From: TMED14 sp041179465
GTDB lineage: Bacteria; Bacteroidota; Bacteroidia; Flavobacteriales; Schleiferiaceae
Direction: 5' to 3'
Assembly: GCA_041179465.1 (NCBI GenBank)
Contig: JBEGTJ010000064.1
Coordinates: 1-8,960 of the forward strand
DNA: 8,960 nucleotides
Shown: positions 1-6,525 of the stretch, piece by piece
Layout: every line of letters starts with the position of its first letter
Position numbering within the stretch: the first letter of the stretch is position 1
Notes under the pieces: generated by a model
The model's input: only the letters and a program-made list of their open reading frames with translations
The model's database searches: none
Told to the model about the DNA's origin: nothing
Position numbers and translations under genes: made by a program

Positions 1-947
1 GCTACGAAGAATCCAACCGCTTGATGGCGGAGGACCCGGAGCGATTCCGCGCCGAAGTTCAGACCACCTTGCGCCGCCACGTCGCCGCCATCAATGCGCT
101 GCACGCCCGAGGCATGTACTTTTTTGACTACGGCAACGCCTTTTTGCTCGAGTCCAGCCGCGCCGGAGCCGACGTCCTCGCCGCCAACGGACTGGACTTC
201 GCCTACCCGAGCTACGTGCAAGACATCCTGGGCCCCATGTGCTTCGACTACGGTTTTGGACCGTTCCGCTGGGTGTGCGCCAGCGGCTCCGCCGACGACC
301 TGCGCCGCACCGACCGCATCGCCGCCGACGTGCTGCGCGACCTGGCGGCCGAAGCGCCCGACGACATTCGCCTCCAGATGGAAGACAACCTGCGGTGGAT
401 CGAGCAGGCCGAGCAGAACCGCCTCGTGGTCGGCTCGCAAGCCCGCATTTTGTACGCCGACAGCGTGGGGCGCATCGCCATTGCGCGGGCCTTCAATCAG
501 GCCATCGGCCGGGGCGAGCTGGGGCCCGTAGTGCTTGGCCGCGACCACCACGACGTGAGCGGAACCGATTCGCCCTACCGCGAGACTTCCAACATTTACG
601 ACGGGTCGCGCTTCACGGCCGACATGGCGGTGCACAACGCCATTGGCGACAGCTTCCGCGGGGCGACTTGGGTGTCGCTGCACAACGGCGGCGGCGTGGG
701 CTGGGGCGAAGTCATCAACGGCGGATTTGGCATGCTGCTCGACGGCAGCGCCGAGGCCGACACCAAGCTCGAGCGCATGCTCTTTTACGACGTCAACAAC
801 GGAATCGCCCGCCGCGCCTGGGCCCGCAACGCCGAAGCGCTGACCGCCATTCGGCGCGAGCTGGAGCGCAGCGCGGGGCTCCGCGTGACCCTTCCCGCGC
901 TGGCCGACGACGCGCTGATCGACCGCGTGGCAGCAGAACATTTTTAA
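1..947 (+). CDS. hutU: Urocanate hydratase, C-terminal half (5' end outside window)
   Basis: Urocanate hydratase converts urocanate to 4-imidazolone-5-propionate, the second step of histidine breakdown, in the cytoplasm with tightly bound NAD+. The reading frame is open from base 3, so the gene enters from the left; 314 residues are visible of a protein that is usually about 550-680 residues. Visible family motifs are FDYGN (near 124-138), the cysteine at 240-242 just before GFGPFRW, which aligns with the active-site Cys410 of the Pseudomonas enzyme as I recall it, GRDHHD at 537-554 and NGGGVGWG at 684-707. Wording such as GRDHHDVSGTDSP and NGGFGMLLDG fits the long form that also includes animal UROC1, rather than the 550-residue Pseudomonas/Bacillus form. 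The TTG at 21 is internal and not a start. The ompH-like gene follows after 16 bases. Family call is secure; the long-form subtype is from memory. Confidence 0.95.
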   Translation, partial: YEESNRLMAEDPERFRAEVQTTLRRHVAAINALHARGMYFFDYGNAFLLESSRAGADVLAANGLDFAYPSYVQDILGPMCFDYGFGPFRWVCASGSADDLRRTDRIAADVLRDLAAEAPDDIRLQMEDNLRWIEQAEQNRLVVGSQARILYADSVGRIAIARAFNQAIGRGELGPVVLGRDHHDVSGTDSPYRETSNIYDGSRFTADMAVHNAIGDSFRGATWVSLHNGGGVGWGEVINGGFGMLLDGSAEADTKLERMLFYDVNNGIARRAWARNAEALTAIRRELERSAGLRVTLPALADDALIDRVAAEHF

Positions 948-963
948 TCCTACCTTCACGGCC

Positions 964-1536
964 ATGAAAAAACTCATTGCCCTTTCGGCCGCGGCCCTGT
1001 TGGCCGCCGGCATCGTGTCGTGCCAGTCCGGCGGTTCTGCCCCCGTGTCTGAAGGCGGAGCCCGCATCGTCTACGTCCGCCTCGACAGCCTCGTGAACCT
1101 GTACGAGTACCACAAAGAAATGTCGGCCAAGTACGAGGAAGCGGCGAAAAAAGCCGAGTCCGAGTTGGTTCGCGGCCAGCAAAACCTGCAGGCCGAGTAC
1201 GACGTGCTGCAGCGCGCGGCACCGGGCCTGAGCAAGGTCGAGCTCGAGCGGGCCCAAATGGACTTTCAGCGCATTCAAAACAGCTACCAAATGCTCGAGC
1301 AGCAGAAGGGCGGCGAACTCCAGCAAATGGAACTGGCCATCAACGAAACCGTGAAAGAGCAGGTCGACAAGGCCATCGAAGCCATGAAGGGCGAAGAGCA
1401 AATCGACTTGGTGCTGATCTACGAAACCAACGTGCTCTACGGCAGCGAAGCTCTGGACTACACGACCAAGCTGGCCGAATACCTCAACAAGCTTCCCAAG
1501 CCCGAGGCCAAAGACGAAGCGCCCGCCAAAAAGTAG
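964..1536 (+). CDS. OmpH/Skp-family periplasmic coiled-coil protein, predicted lipoprotein
   Basis: This 190-residue protein belongs to the OmpH/Skp family, whose best-known member is a periplasmic chaperone for outer-membrane proteins. Residues 1-19 form a lipoprotein signal: MKK, a hydrophobic stretch, then IVSC with the lipid-modified cysteine at residue 20. After a short Gly/Ser linker comes the typical family opening IVYVRLDSLV (35-44). Residues about 48-145 are rich in Glu, Lys, Gln and Ala and look like the long helical hairpin of Skp, with a PG break at 87-88. The closing part NVLYGSEALDYT (156-167) is characteristic of Bacteroidota members, and the tail (178-190) is charged. Lipid anchoring would tie the protein to a membrane, unlike soluble E. 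coli Skp. It starts 16 bases after hutU and is followed by a strong terminator, so it is the last gene of its transcript. Its precise role, chaperone or other, is not shown by the sequence. Confidence 0.88.
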   Translation: MKKLIALSAAALLAAGIVSCQSGGSAPVSEGGARIVYVRLDSLVNLYEYHKEMSAKYEEAAKKAESELVRGQQNLQAEYDVLQRAAPGLSKVELERAQMDFQRIQNSYQMLEQQKGGELQQMELAINETVKEQVDKAIEAMKGEEQIDLVLIYETNVLYGSEALDYTTKLAEYLNKLPKPEAKDEAPAKK

Positions 1537-1575
1537 GCCCAATAAGCACGCTTAAGTCGGCCGAATGCCGAAAAC

Positions 1576-1605
1576 AAAAAACCCGGGCTCGCGCTCGGGT
1601 TTTTT
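1576..1605. terminator. Bidirectional intrinsic terminator between convergent genes
   Basis: The arms 1576-1585 (AAAAAACCCG) and 1596-1605 (CGGGTTTTTT) are perfectly complementary. The stem can extend inward by a G-T pair and two G-C pairs to a four-base loop (TCGC), giving 13 pairs. The run of T at 1600-1606 serves plus-strand transcription from the ompH-like gene, and the run of A at 1576-1581 becomes a U tract for minus-strand transcription from the acyl-CoA dehydrogenase. It lies 39 bases after the first stop codon and 27 bases beyond the second. Confidence 0.9.
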
Positions 1606-1632
1606 TGTGGGCTCGCGAGGCGACGCGAGGGC

Positions 1633-2787
1633 CTAGATGCCCGCAGCCTCGTTGAGCACGGCGCGCGAAATCACGATGCGCTGGATCTCGCTGGTGCCCT
1701 CATAAATCTGGGTGATCTTGGCGTCGCGCATCAGGCGCTCGACGTGGTACTCCTTCACAAAACCGTATCCGCCGTGAATCTGAACGGCTTCGGTCGTCAC
1801 TTCCATCGCCACTTCTGACGCATAAAGCTTGGCCATCGCCGATTCCTTGTCGAACGGAAGCCCCTGGTCCTTGAGCCAGGCCGACTTGAGCACGAGCAGG
1901 CGCGCGGCCTCGACCTTGGTCGCCATGTCGGCCAGCTTGAAGGCCACCCCTTGGTGCTCGCCAATGGGCTTGCCGAACGACTTGCGCTCGGTGGCGTACT
2001 TCGCTGCGAGCTCGAGGGCTCCGCTGGCGATTCCCAGCGCTTGCGCGGCAATTCCAATGCGTCCGCCGCTCAGGGTTTTCATGGCAAACTTGAACCCGAA
2101 TCCGTCTTCGCCGATGCGGTTTTCCTTCGGAACCTTCACGTCGGTAAACATCAGCGAGTGGGTGTCGCTGCCGCGAATGCCCATCTTGTCTTCTTTTTTG
2201 CCCACGATGAAGCCGGGCATGCCTTTTTCGACAATCAGGGCGTTGATGCCGCGGTGGCCCTTGGCCACGTCAGTTTGCGCTATGACGAGGTAAATGCTGG
2301 CGGAATTTCCGTTGGTAATCCAGTTTTTGGTGCCGTTCAGCACGTAGTGGTCGCCCATGTCGACGGCCGTCGTCTTCTGCGACGTCGCATCTGAGCCCGC
2401 CTCAGGTTCGCTCAAGCAAAACGCGCCAATCACCTGACCCGTAGCGAGGGGCTTGAGGTACTTTTCTTTTTGCTCCGGAGTGCCAAATTTCTCCAATCCC
2501 CAGCATACCAGGGAATTGTTGACGCTCATCGATACCGAGGCCGACGCGTCGATCTTCGAAATTTCTTCCATGGCCAGCACGTACGAAACCGTGTCCATTC
2601 CGCTGCCGTGGTACTCGGGCGACACCATCATGCCCATGAAGCCCAGTTCGCCCATTTTGCGCACGCCCTCGGCGGGAAACTTCTGGTGGTCGTCGCGTTC
2701 AATGACGCCGGGAAGCAGTTCCGTCTGCGCGAAGTCGCGCGCGGCCTGCTGAATCATGAGGTGTTCCTCGGTAAGCTGAAAATGCAT
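1633..2787 (-). CDS. Acyl-CoA dehydrogenase (FAD-dependent)
   Basis: This 384-residue enzyme introduces the trans-2 double bond into acyl-CoA and passes electrons from FAD to electron-transfer flavoprotein; it acts in fatty-acid or branched-chain amino-acid breakdown. Length is typical of short/medium-chain family members. Signature 1 is CLSEPEAGSDA at 124-134, and signature 2 covers 337-355 (IHGGYGF...RLMRD). The catalytic base is expected to be Glu363 in IYEGTSE, the position used by short- and medium-chain enzymes. ERKSFGKPIGEHQG (267-280) is another conserved stretch. The start is the ATG at 2785-2787, where homology begins (MHFQLTEEH); the frame stays open to 3492 on this strand, but that part is the antisense of anmK and resembles nothing. 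The gene stands alone, converging on the terminator at 1576-1605 and divergent from anmK. Chain-length or branched-chain preference cannot be read from the sequence. Confidence 0.96.
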   Translation of the reverse strand: MHFQLTEEHLMIQQAARDFAQTELLPGVIERDDHQKFPAEGVRKMGELGFMGMMVSPEYHGSGMDTVSYVLAMEEISKIDASASVSMSVNNSLVCWGLEKFGTPEQKEKYLKPLATGQVIGAFCLSEPEAGSDATSQKTTAVDMGDHYVLNGTKNWITNGNSASIYLVIAQTDVAKGHRGINALIVEKGMPGFIVGKKEDKMGIRGSDTHSLMFTDVKVPKENRIGEDGFGFKFAMKTLSGGRIGIAAQALGIASGALELAAKYATERKSFGKPIGEHQGVAFKLADMATKVEAARLLVLKSAWLKDQGLPFDKESAMAKLYASEVAMEVTTEAVQIHGGYGFVKEYHVERLMRDAKITQIYEGTSEIQRIVISRAVLNEAAGI

Positions 2788-2807
2788 GATGTCAAAGGTT
2801 GATACGG

Positions 2808-2815
2808 CAAAAATA
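2808..2815 (-). promoter_or_regulatory. Possible Bacteroidota -7 promoter element for the acyl-CoA dehydrogenase gene
   Basis: On the minus strand this reads TATTTTTG, an exact match to the TANNTTTG element recognised by the primary sigma factor of Bacteroidota. It sits 20 bases before the start codon in the 54-base divergent gap. I found no matching TTG at the usual upstream distance (the nearest TTTG, complement of 2845-2848, is 29 bases away), so the assignment is tentative. Confidence 0.35.
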
Positions 2816-2841
2816 ACACCGGCAGGCCCCACCTTTGTTCG

Positions 2842-3969
2842 GTGCAAACGCCAAATTGGACCTCCAACGGCCCCGTTCGCCTCTTGGGCGTCATGTCGGG
2901 AACTTCGCTCGACGGCCTCGACCTCTGCGCGGTAGAATTGGAACGGCTTGGCGACCGGTGGACCTACCGCATTGAGGCCTACGAAACGCGGACCTACCGC
3001 GGAACCCCCTGGGCCGAGCGCCTGACCGCCGCCTACCGCGACCGCGGAACCCTTCGCTCCCAAACCAGCCTTGACTTCGCCGCGTGGTGCCAGGCGCAAT
3101 GGACCGATTTCGACCGGCGCCATGCCTTCGGAGCCCAGGCGGTGGCCCACCACGGCCACACGGTAGAGCACGACCCGCCGCGCGGAATCACCGTTCAAAT
3201 TGGCCACGAAGCCTCCGTGTTTGCGTCGAGTCCCATCCCCGTAGTCGGCGACTTTCGCAGCGCGAGCGTGGCCCGCGGCGGCCAAGGCGCGCCGCTCGTT
3301 CCCCTGGCCGACCGAGACCTCTTCGGCTCCTTCGCGGTCTGCGTCAACCTGGGCGGATTCTCCAACGCCTCGTGGACCGACGCCCGCGGGCTTCGCCGCG
3401 CGGGCGACCTCGGACCCTGCAACGGCCTGCTCAACCCCCTGGCGGGCGAACTCGGACTGGAATTCGACCCGGGTGGCGCCCACGCCGCCCAAGGCCGGGT
3501 GGCCCTGCCGCCCGAAGGCCCCGAAGCTTCGAACTCCCTTCGCCGCCTCCCCTACTACGCCGCGCCCTTCCCCAAAAGCCTAGGCCGCGAATGGATGGAG
3601 CGCGAATTTTGGCCGGCTTTTAACGCCCAGCGCCCCCCGCGCCCTGAAGACGCCTTGGCCACGGCCGCCGACCACATCGCCTGGTCCGTCGTCCACGGAC
3701 TCCGCACCGCCCAGGCGCCCCACGGAACCGCCCTGCTCAGCGGCGGAGGCGCCCACAACGCCGACCTCGTGGGCCGGCTGTCCGCCTACGGCCCCGAATG
3801 GACCTGGACCGTAGCGCCCCTTGACGTGCTGGAAGCCAAAGAGGCCCTCGCCTTTGCCTACTTGGGCCTGCTCCGGCTCCGCGGCGAACCCAACGTCCTC
3901 GCGAGCTACGCCGGGGGTCCCGCAGACGGATGCGACGGCACGGTTTTCGGAAGTACTCAAGAAACCTAA
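2842..3969 (+). CDS. anmK: Anhydro-N-acetylmuramic acid kinase
   Basis: AnmK opens the 1,6-anhydro ring of anhydro-N-acetylmuramic acid and phosphorylates it with ATP to N-acetylmuramate 6-phosphate, a cytoplasmic step of peptidoglycan recycling. The 375 residues cover the whole family: GVMSGTSLDGLD (16-27) at the N-terminal phosphate-binding region, HHGHTVEH (103-110), GDFRSASVARGGQGAPLVP (136-154), NLGGFSN (169-175), DLGPCN (189-194) whose Asp189 corresponds to the catalytic base of the Pseudomonas enzyme, PKSLGREW (244-251), SGGGAHN (300-306) and EAKEALAF (331-338). DLGPCN and the last segment match Bacteroidota enzymes better than the DTGPGN form of proteobacteria. The start is the GTG at 2842: the frame is closed by a TGA at 2800-2802 and the first ATG lies inside the conserved motif. 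There is no Shine-Dalgarno sequence. The protein-coding strand looks richer in GC than the neighbouring nhaD. No partner recycling genes are visible nearby. Confidence 0.95.
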   Translation: MQTPNWTSNGPVRLLGVMSGTSLDGLDLCAVELERLGDRWTYRIEAYETRTYRGTPWAERLTAAYRDRGTLRSQTSLDFAAWCQAQWTDFDRRHAFGAQAVAHHGHTVEHDPPRGITVQIGHEASVFASSPIPVVGDFRSASVARGGQGAPLVPLADRDLFGSFAVCVNLGGFSNASWTDARGLRRAGDLGPCNGLLNPLAGELGLEFDPGGAHAAQGRVALPPEGPEASNSLRRLPYYAAPFPKSLGREWMEREFWPAFNAQRPPRPEDALATAADHIAWSVVHGLRTAQAPHGTALLSGGGAHNADLVGRLSAYGPEWTWTVAPLDVLEAKEALAFAYLGLLRLRGEPNVLASYAGGPADGCDGTVFGSTQET

Positions 3970-3986
3970 CCTTCCGCACCTCATTA

Positions 3987-4016
3987 TTTAACCTAAGGCG
4001 AGTACCTTAGATTAAA
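3987..4016. other. Imperfect inverted repeat between anmK and nhaD
   Basis: The arms 3987-3998 and 4005-4016 are complementary at 11 of 12 positions (one C/A mismatch at 3992/4011) around a six-base loop, CGAGTA. The hairpin ends 14 bases before the nhaD start codon and begins 17 bases after the anmK stop. It has no T tract on its 3' side, so it is a weak candidate for an intrinsic terminator. A protein-binding operator or a structure in the nhaD leader are alternatives. Confidence 0.6.
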
Positions 4017-4030
4017 ATCAAGCACTTCCC

Positions 4031-5341
4031 ATGTACACTTTGATGATTGCCCTTTTCGTGCTCGGCTATGCGGCCATCGCCTTTGAGCATTCGATTAAAA
4101 TTGACAAAGCGGCCTCGGCCCTGATCACCGGCGTCGTCCTTTGGGCGGTTTATGTGCTCGGCGGAGCTGACGCGCACGCCACCGAACACCACCTGCTCGA
4201 GCACGTGGGCGAGATCGCCTCCATTCTGTTCTTTTTGCTCGGCGCCATGACCATTGTGGAGGTCGTCGACGCCCACCAGGGCTTCTCGGTGATCACCGAC
4301 CGCATCAAAACGGACCAAACGGTGGTCCTTCTCTGGATTCTGGGCTGGCTGACGTTCTTCCTTTCGGCGGTCTTGGACAACCTCACCACGGCCATTGTCA
4401 TGGTGTCGCTCATCCGCAAACTCGTTAAAGACCAGCAGCTTCGCTGGGTATTTGGCGGAATCATCATCATTGCCGCCAACGCCGGCGGCGCCTGGTCGCC
4501 CATCGGCGACGTCACCACCACGATGCTCTGGATCGGAGGCTACGTGTCCACCGGCACCTTGATTAGCTACATCTTCTTGCCTTCGGTAGCGGTGCTCCTG
4601 GCCCCGCTCCTCTACCTCACCTTCACCCTCAAAGGGCGCTTTGAACGCCCCGAATCGCACGAGCATCACGGGCACCACGTGACCGTGACCGCGAGCGAAA
4701 AAACCCGAGCACTGGTCGTGGGCATTGGCGGACTTTTGTTTGTGCCCGTGTTCAAAACCGTAACGCACCTTCCGCCCTTTATGGGCATGATGCTCAGCCT
4801 GGGCGTGATGTGGGTGGTGACCGACCTCATGCACCGCCGCAAAATCGACACGGTTCGCAGCGAGTTGGGCATCCTCGGCGTAATTCGCCGCATCGACACC
4901 CCCTCGGTGCTGTTCTTCCTCGGAATCCTGCTCGCCGTCGCCAGTCTTCAAACCGCCGGTCAACTCAAGGACTTGGCTTCAGGTCTGGATTCAGCCTTCG
5001 ACACCACCACCCAGATGGGCGTGTACCTGGTGGGCGGAATCATCGGGGTCCTAAGCGCCATTATTGACAACGTGCCGTTGGTGGCTGCCGCCATGGGCAT
5101 GTACGACATGGTTCCCGGAACCTACTTTGCTCAAGACGACTTCTTTTGGAAGTACCTCGCCTTTACCGCGGGAACGGGCGGATCGATCCTCATCATCGGC
5201 TCTGCAGCCGGCGTTGCCGTTATGGGATTGGAAAAGATTCCCTTCGGGTGGTACCTCAAAAAAATCTCCTTCCTCGCGCTTCTGGGGTACTTGGCGGGCA
5301 TCGCCGTCTACGCTGTGCAGCGCTGGATCATCTTCGGTTGA
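4031..5341 (+). CDS. nhaD: NhaD-type Na+/H+ antiporter
   Basis: This 436-residue inner-membrane protein belongs to the NhaD family of the ion transporter superfamily, which expels Na+ (or Li+) in exchange for H+. It is almost entirely hydrophobic helices. The two inverted-repeat halves each carry a broken-helix acidic motif: VLDNLTTAIVM (114-124) and IIDNVPLVAAAMGMY (344-358), with Asp116 and Asp346 as likely ion ligands. Each is followed by a Gly-rich segment, NAGGAWSPIGDVTTTM (150-165) and GTGGSILIIGSAAGVAVMG (381-399). Full length and motif set fit the family. Two histidine-rich stretches stand out: 49-58 (four His) and 210-216 (HEHHGHH), the latter in the hydrophilic loop between the halves. 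The ATG at 4031 is the natural start, giving a first helix from residue 2. anmK ends 61 bases upstream and exbB starts 56 bases downstream. Ion preference is inferred from the family only. Confidence 0.94.
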   Translation: MYTLMIALFVLGYAAIAFEHSIKIDKAASALITGVVLWAVYVLGGADAHATEHHLLEHVGEIASILFFLLGAMTIVEVVDAHQGFSVITDRIKTDQTVVLLWILGWLTFFLSAVLDNLTTAIVMVSLIRKLVKDQQLRWVFGGIIIIAANAGGAWSPIGDVTTTMLWIGGYVSTGTLISYIFLPSVAVLLAPLLYLTFTLKGRFERPESHEHHGHHVTVTASEKTRALVVGIGGLLFVPVFKTVTHLPPFMGMMLSLGVMWVVTDLMHRRKIDTVRSELGILGVIRRIDTPSVLFFLGILLAVASLQTAGQLKDLASGLDSAFDTTTQMGVYLVGGIIGVLSAIIDNVPLVAAAMGMYDMVPGTYFAQDDFFWKYLAFTAGTGGSILIIGSAAGVAVMGLEKIPFGWYLKKISFLALLGYLAGIAVYAVQRWIIFG

Positions 5342-5369
5342 TAACTTGTGGGCTTCGGCACTGTATTTG
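5338..5369 (+). promoter_or_regulatory. Possible internal promoter upstream of exbB
   Basis: TGTATTTG at 5362-5369 matches the Bacteroidota -7 element TANNTTTG at seven of eight positions, and TTG at 5338-5340, overlapping the nhaD stop codon, lies 21 bases upstream, within the usual spacing. Transcription would begin about 20-25 bases before the exbB start codon. This would let the TonB-motor genes be expressed independently of nhaD. The match is short and could be chance. Confidence 0.35.
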
Positions 5370-5397
5370 TTCCAAACCCTTCGGAATTTAGTACCCT

Positions 5398-6111
5398 ATG
5401 AACGTGCCTTTTCTTCAAATTGAAATGCCAGCCGAGGCCGCGACGAGCGCCCTCCCTGCAGAACCGGTTGCGACCGAAAAAACCATGACTATTATTGACT
5501 TGATGTTCTCCGGGGGCATCGGCGGACAGCTGATTATGGGCACCATGCTGGCCCTTTCGGTGCTCATGGTCTACCTGTTTGTCGACCGCTACCTCGCGAT
5601 TCAGCGCGCCAACAAGCTCGACGACAAGTTCATGCGCGACATCAAGGACTTCATTGCCGCCGGCAACATGCAGTCCGCCCTCAATACCTGCGAACGCAGC
5701 GACACCCCGGTCGCACGCATGATTGGCAAGGGAATCAAGCGCATCGGCAAGCCGCTGCAGGACATTTCTGCCTCGATTGAGAACCAAGGCAAGCTCGAAA
5801 TCCAGCAGCTGGAGCGCAACATGCCCTACCTCGCGACGATTGCGGGCGGTGCCCCGATGCTCGGCTTCTTGGGAACCGTCATCGGTATGATTCTGTCGTT
5901 CCGCGAAATGGCCAACGCCGGCGCGGGCGTCCAGGTCGACATGCTCGCCGAGGGCATCTACGTGGCCCTGACCACGACGGTTGCTGGCCTCATCGTAGGC
6001 ATCATCGCCTACTTCGCCTACAACTACTTGGTGATGCGCGTCGAGTCCGTCATCTACAAGATGGAAGTGAGCGCGACCGAGTTTCTTGACCTTCTGCACG
6101 AACCGCTGTAG
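5398..6111 (+). CDS. exbB: ExbB/TolQ/MotA-family proton channel subunit
   Basis: ExbB pentamers form the inner-membrane proton channel which, with ExbD, drives TonB so that outer-membrane receptors can import their substrates. The 237 residues show three membrane segments in the family pattern: about 42-63, about 143-168 (with GFLGTVIGMI at 156-165) and about 186-212 (ALTTTVAGLIVGI at 190-202). Between the first and second lies the cytoplasmic domain (64-142). Glu185 at the head of the third segment and the threonines 160 and 192-194 sit where the proton-path residues of E. coli ExbB lie. Residues 1-30 form an Ala/Pro/Glu-rich extension before MTIIDLM; such extensions are common in Bacteroidota. 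The ATG at 5398 is used; ATG at 5485 (Met30) is an alternative start. Its stop is two bases from the exbD start, indicating translational coupling. ExbB versus TolQ is decided by the neighbouring TonB-like gene. Confidence 0.93.
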   Translation: MNVPFLQIEMPAEAATSALPAEPVATEKTMTIIDLMFSGGIGGQLIMGTMLALSVLMVYLFVDRYLAIQRANKLDDKFMRDIKDFIAAGNMQSALNTCERSDTPVARMIGKGIKRIGKPLQDISASIENQGKLEIQQLERNMPYLATIAGGAPMLGFLGTVIGMILSFREMANAGAGVQVDMLAEGIYVALTTTVAGLIVGIIAYFAYNYLVMRVESVIYKMEVSATEFLDLLHEPL

Positions 6112-6113
6112 CC

Positions 6114-6506
6114 ATGAACTTACGCAGCCGCAGCAAGGTCAGCGCCGAGTTCAGCATGTCGTCCATGACGGACCTCGTGTTCCTCCTCTTGATCTTTTTT
6201 ATGCTCACCTCGACGCTGGTCACCAGCAGCGCGCTCGACGTCATTTTGCCCAAGAGCAAGGCGCAGAGCGTGAATAAGGCGTCCATCACCGTCACGATCA
6301 ACAAAGACCTTCAGGTCAGCGTGAACGAAGACGTGGTGGCCATGGAACAGGTAGAAACCCAACTGCTCACCCTCGCCAGCAAAGACCCTGAGGTCGTGGT
6401 CATTCTGCGCGCCGACGAGTCGGTGCCCACGGGCGAAACCGTGCGAATCATGGACATCGCGTACCGCAACCGACTGAAGTTGGTGCTAGCGACCGACCCG
6501 AAGTAA
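6114..6506 (+). CDS. exbD: ExbD/TolR-family biopolymer transport protein
   Basis: ExbD is the second motor subunit, with one membrane helix inside the ExbB channel and a periplasmic domain that contacts TonB. The 130 residues have a short cytoplasmic tail (1-16), a helix at about 17-35 and a periplasmic domain of about 95 residues. Asp20 in SMTDLVFLLLIFFML (17-31) corresponds to the essential proton-carrying Asp25 of E. coli ExbD. The ending VRIMDIAYRNRLKLVLAT (110-127) is typical of the C-terminal part of the domain. The N-terminal MNLRSRSKVSAEFSMSSMTD closely resembles flavobacterial homologues I recall. It begins two bases after exbB. Many Bacteroidota TonB clusters carry two exbD copies; here there is one. 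Confidence 0.94.
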   Translation: MNLRSRSKVSAEFSMSSMTDLVFLLLIFFMLTSTLVTSSALDVILPKSKAQSVNKASITVTINKDLQVSVNEDVVAMEQVETQLLTLASKDPEVVVILRADESVPTGETVRIMDIAYRNRLKLVLATDPK

Positions 6507-6525
6507 CTCGACCGCTTTTCGCCGC

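Noticed and set aside
21..23. TTG as the start of urocanate hydratase
   Set aside because: The frame continues upstream to the window edge, and the family needs about 250-350 more residues before this point.
239..967. A 242-codon plus-strand open frame overlapping hutU
   Set aside because: Out-of-frame shadow dominated by Arg, Pro and Ala, lying inside a strongly supported gene.
793..1542. A 249-codon minus-strand open frame across the end of hutU and the ompH-like gene
   Set aside because: Its Phe/Leu/Val/His-rich product is the mirror of the Glu/Lys/Gln-rich coiled coil on the other strand.
2788..3492. Upstream extension of the acyl-CoA dehydrogenase frame by 235 codons
   Set aside because: The extra part is the complement of anmK and of the divergent gap; family homology begins at the ATG at 2787.
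4007..4963. A 318-codon minus-strand open frame
   Set aside because: It is antisense to nhaD, strongly hydrophilic and His/Asp/Glu-rich, which is the complement of a membrane-protein gene; no family resemblance.
5342..5397. A terminator between nhaD and exbB
   Set aside because: No stem followed by a T tract can be drawn; short CTTCGG repeats there do not form a stable hairpin.
5308..6099. A 263-codon minus-strand open frame
   Set aside because: Antisense to exbB, whose membrane segments and motifs are unmistakable; the product resembles nothing.
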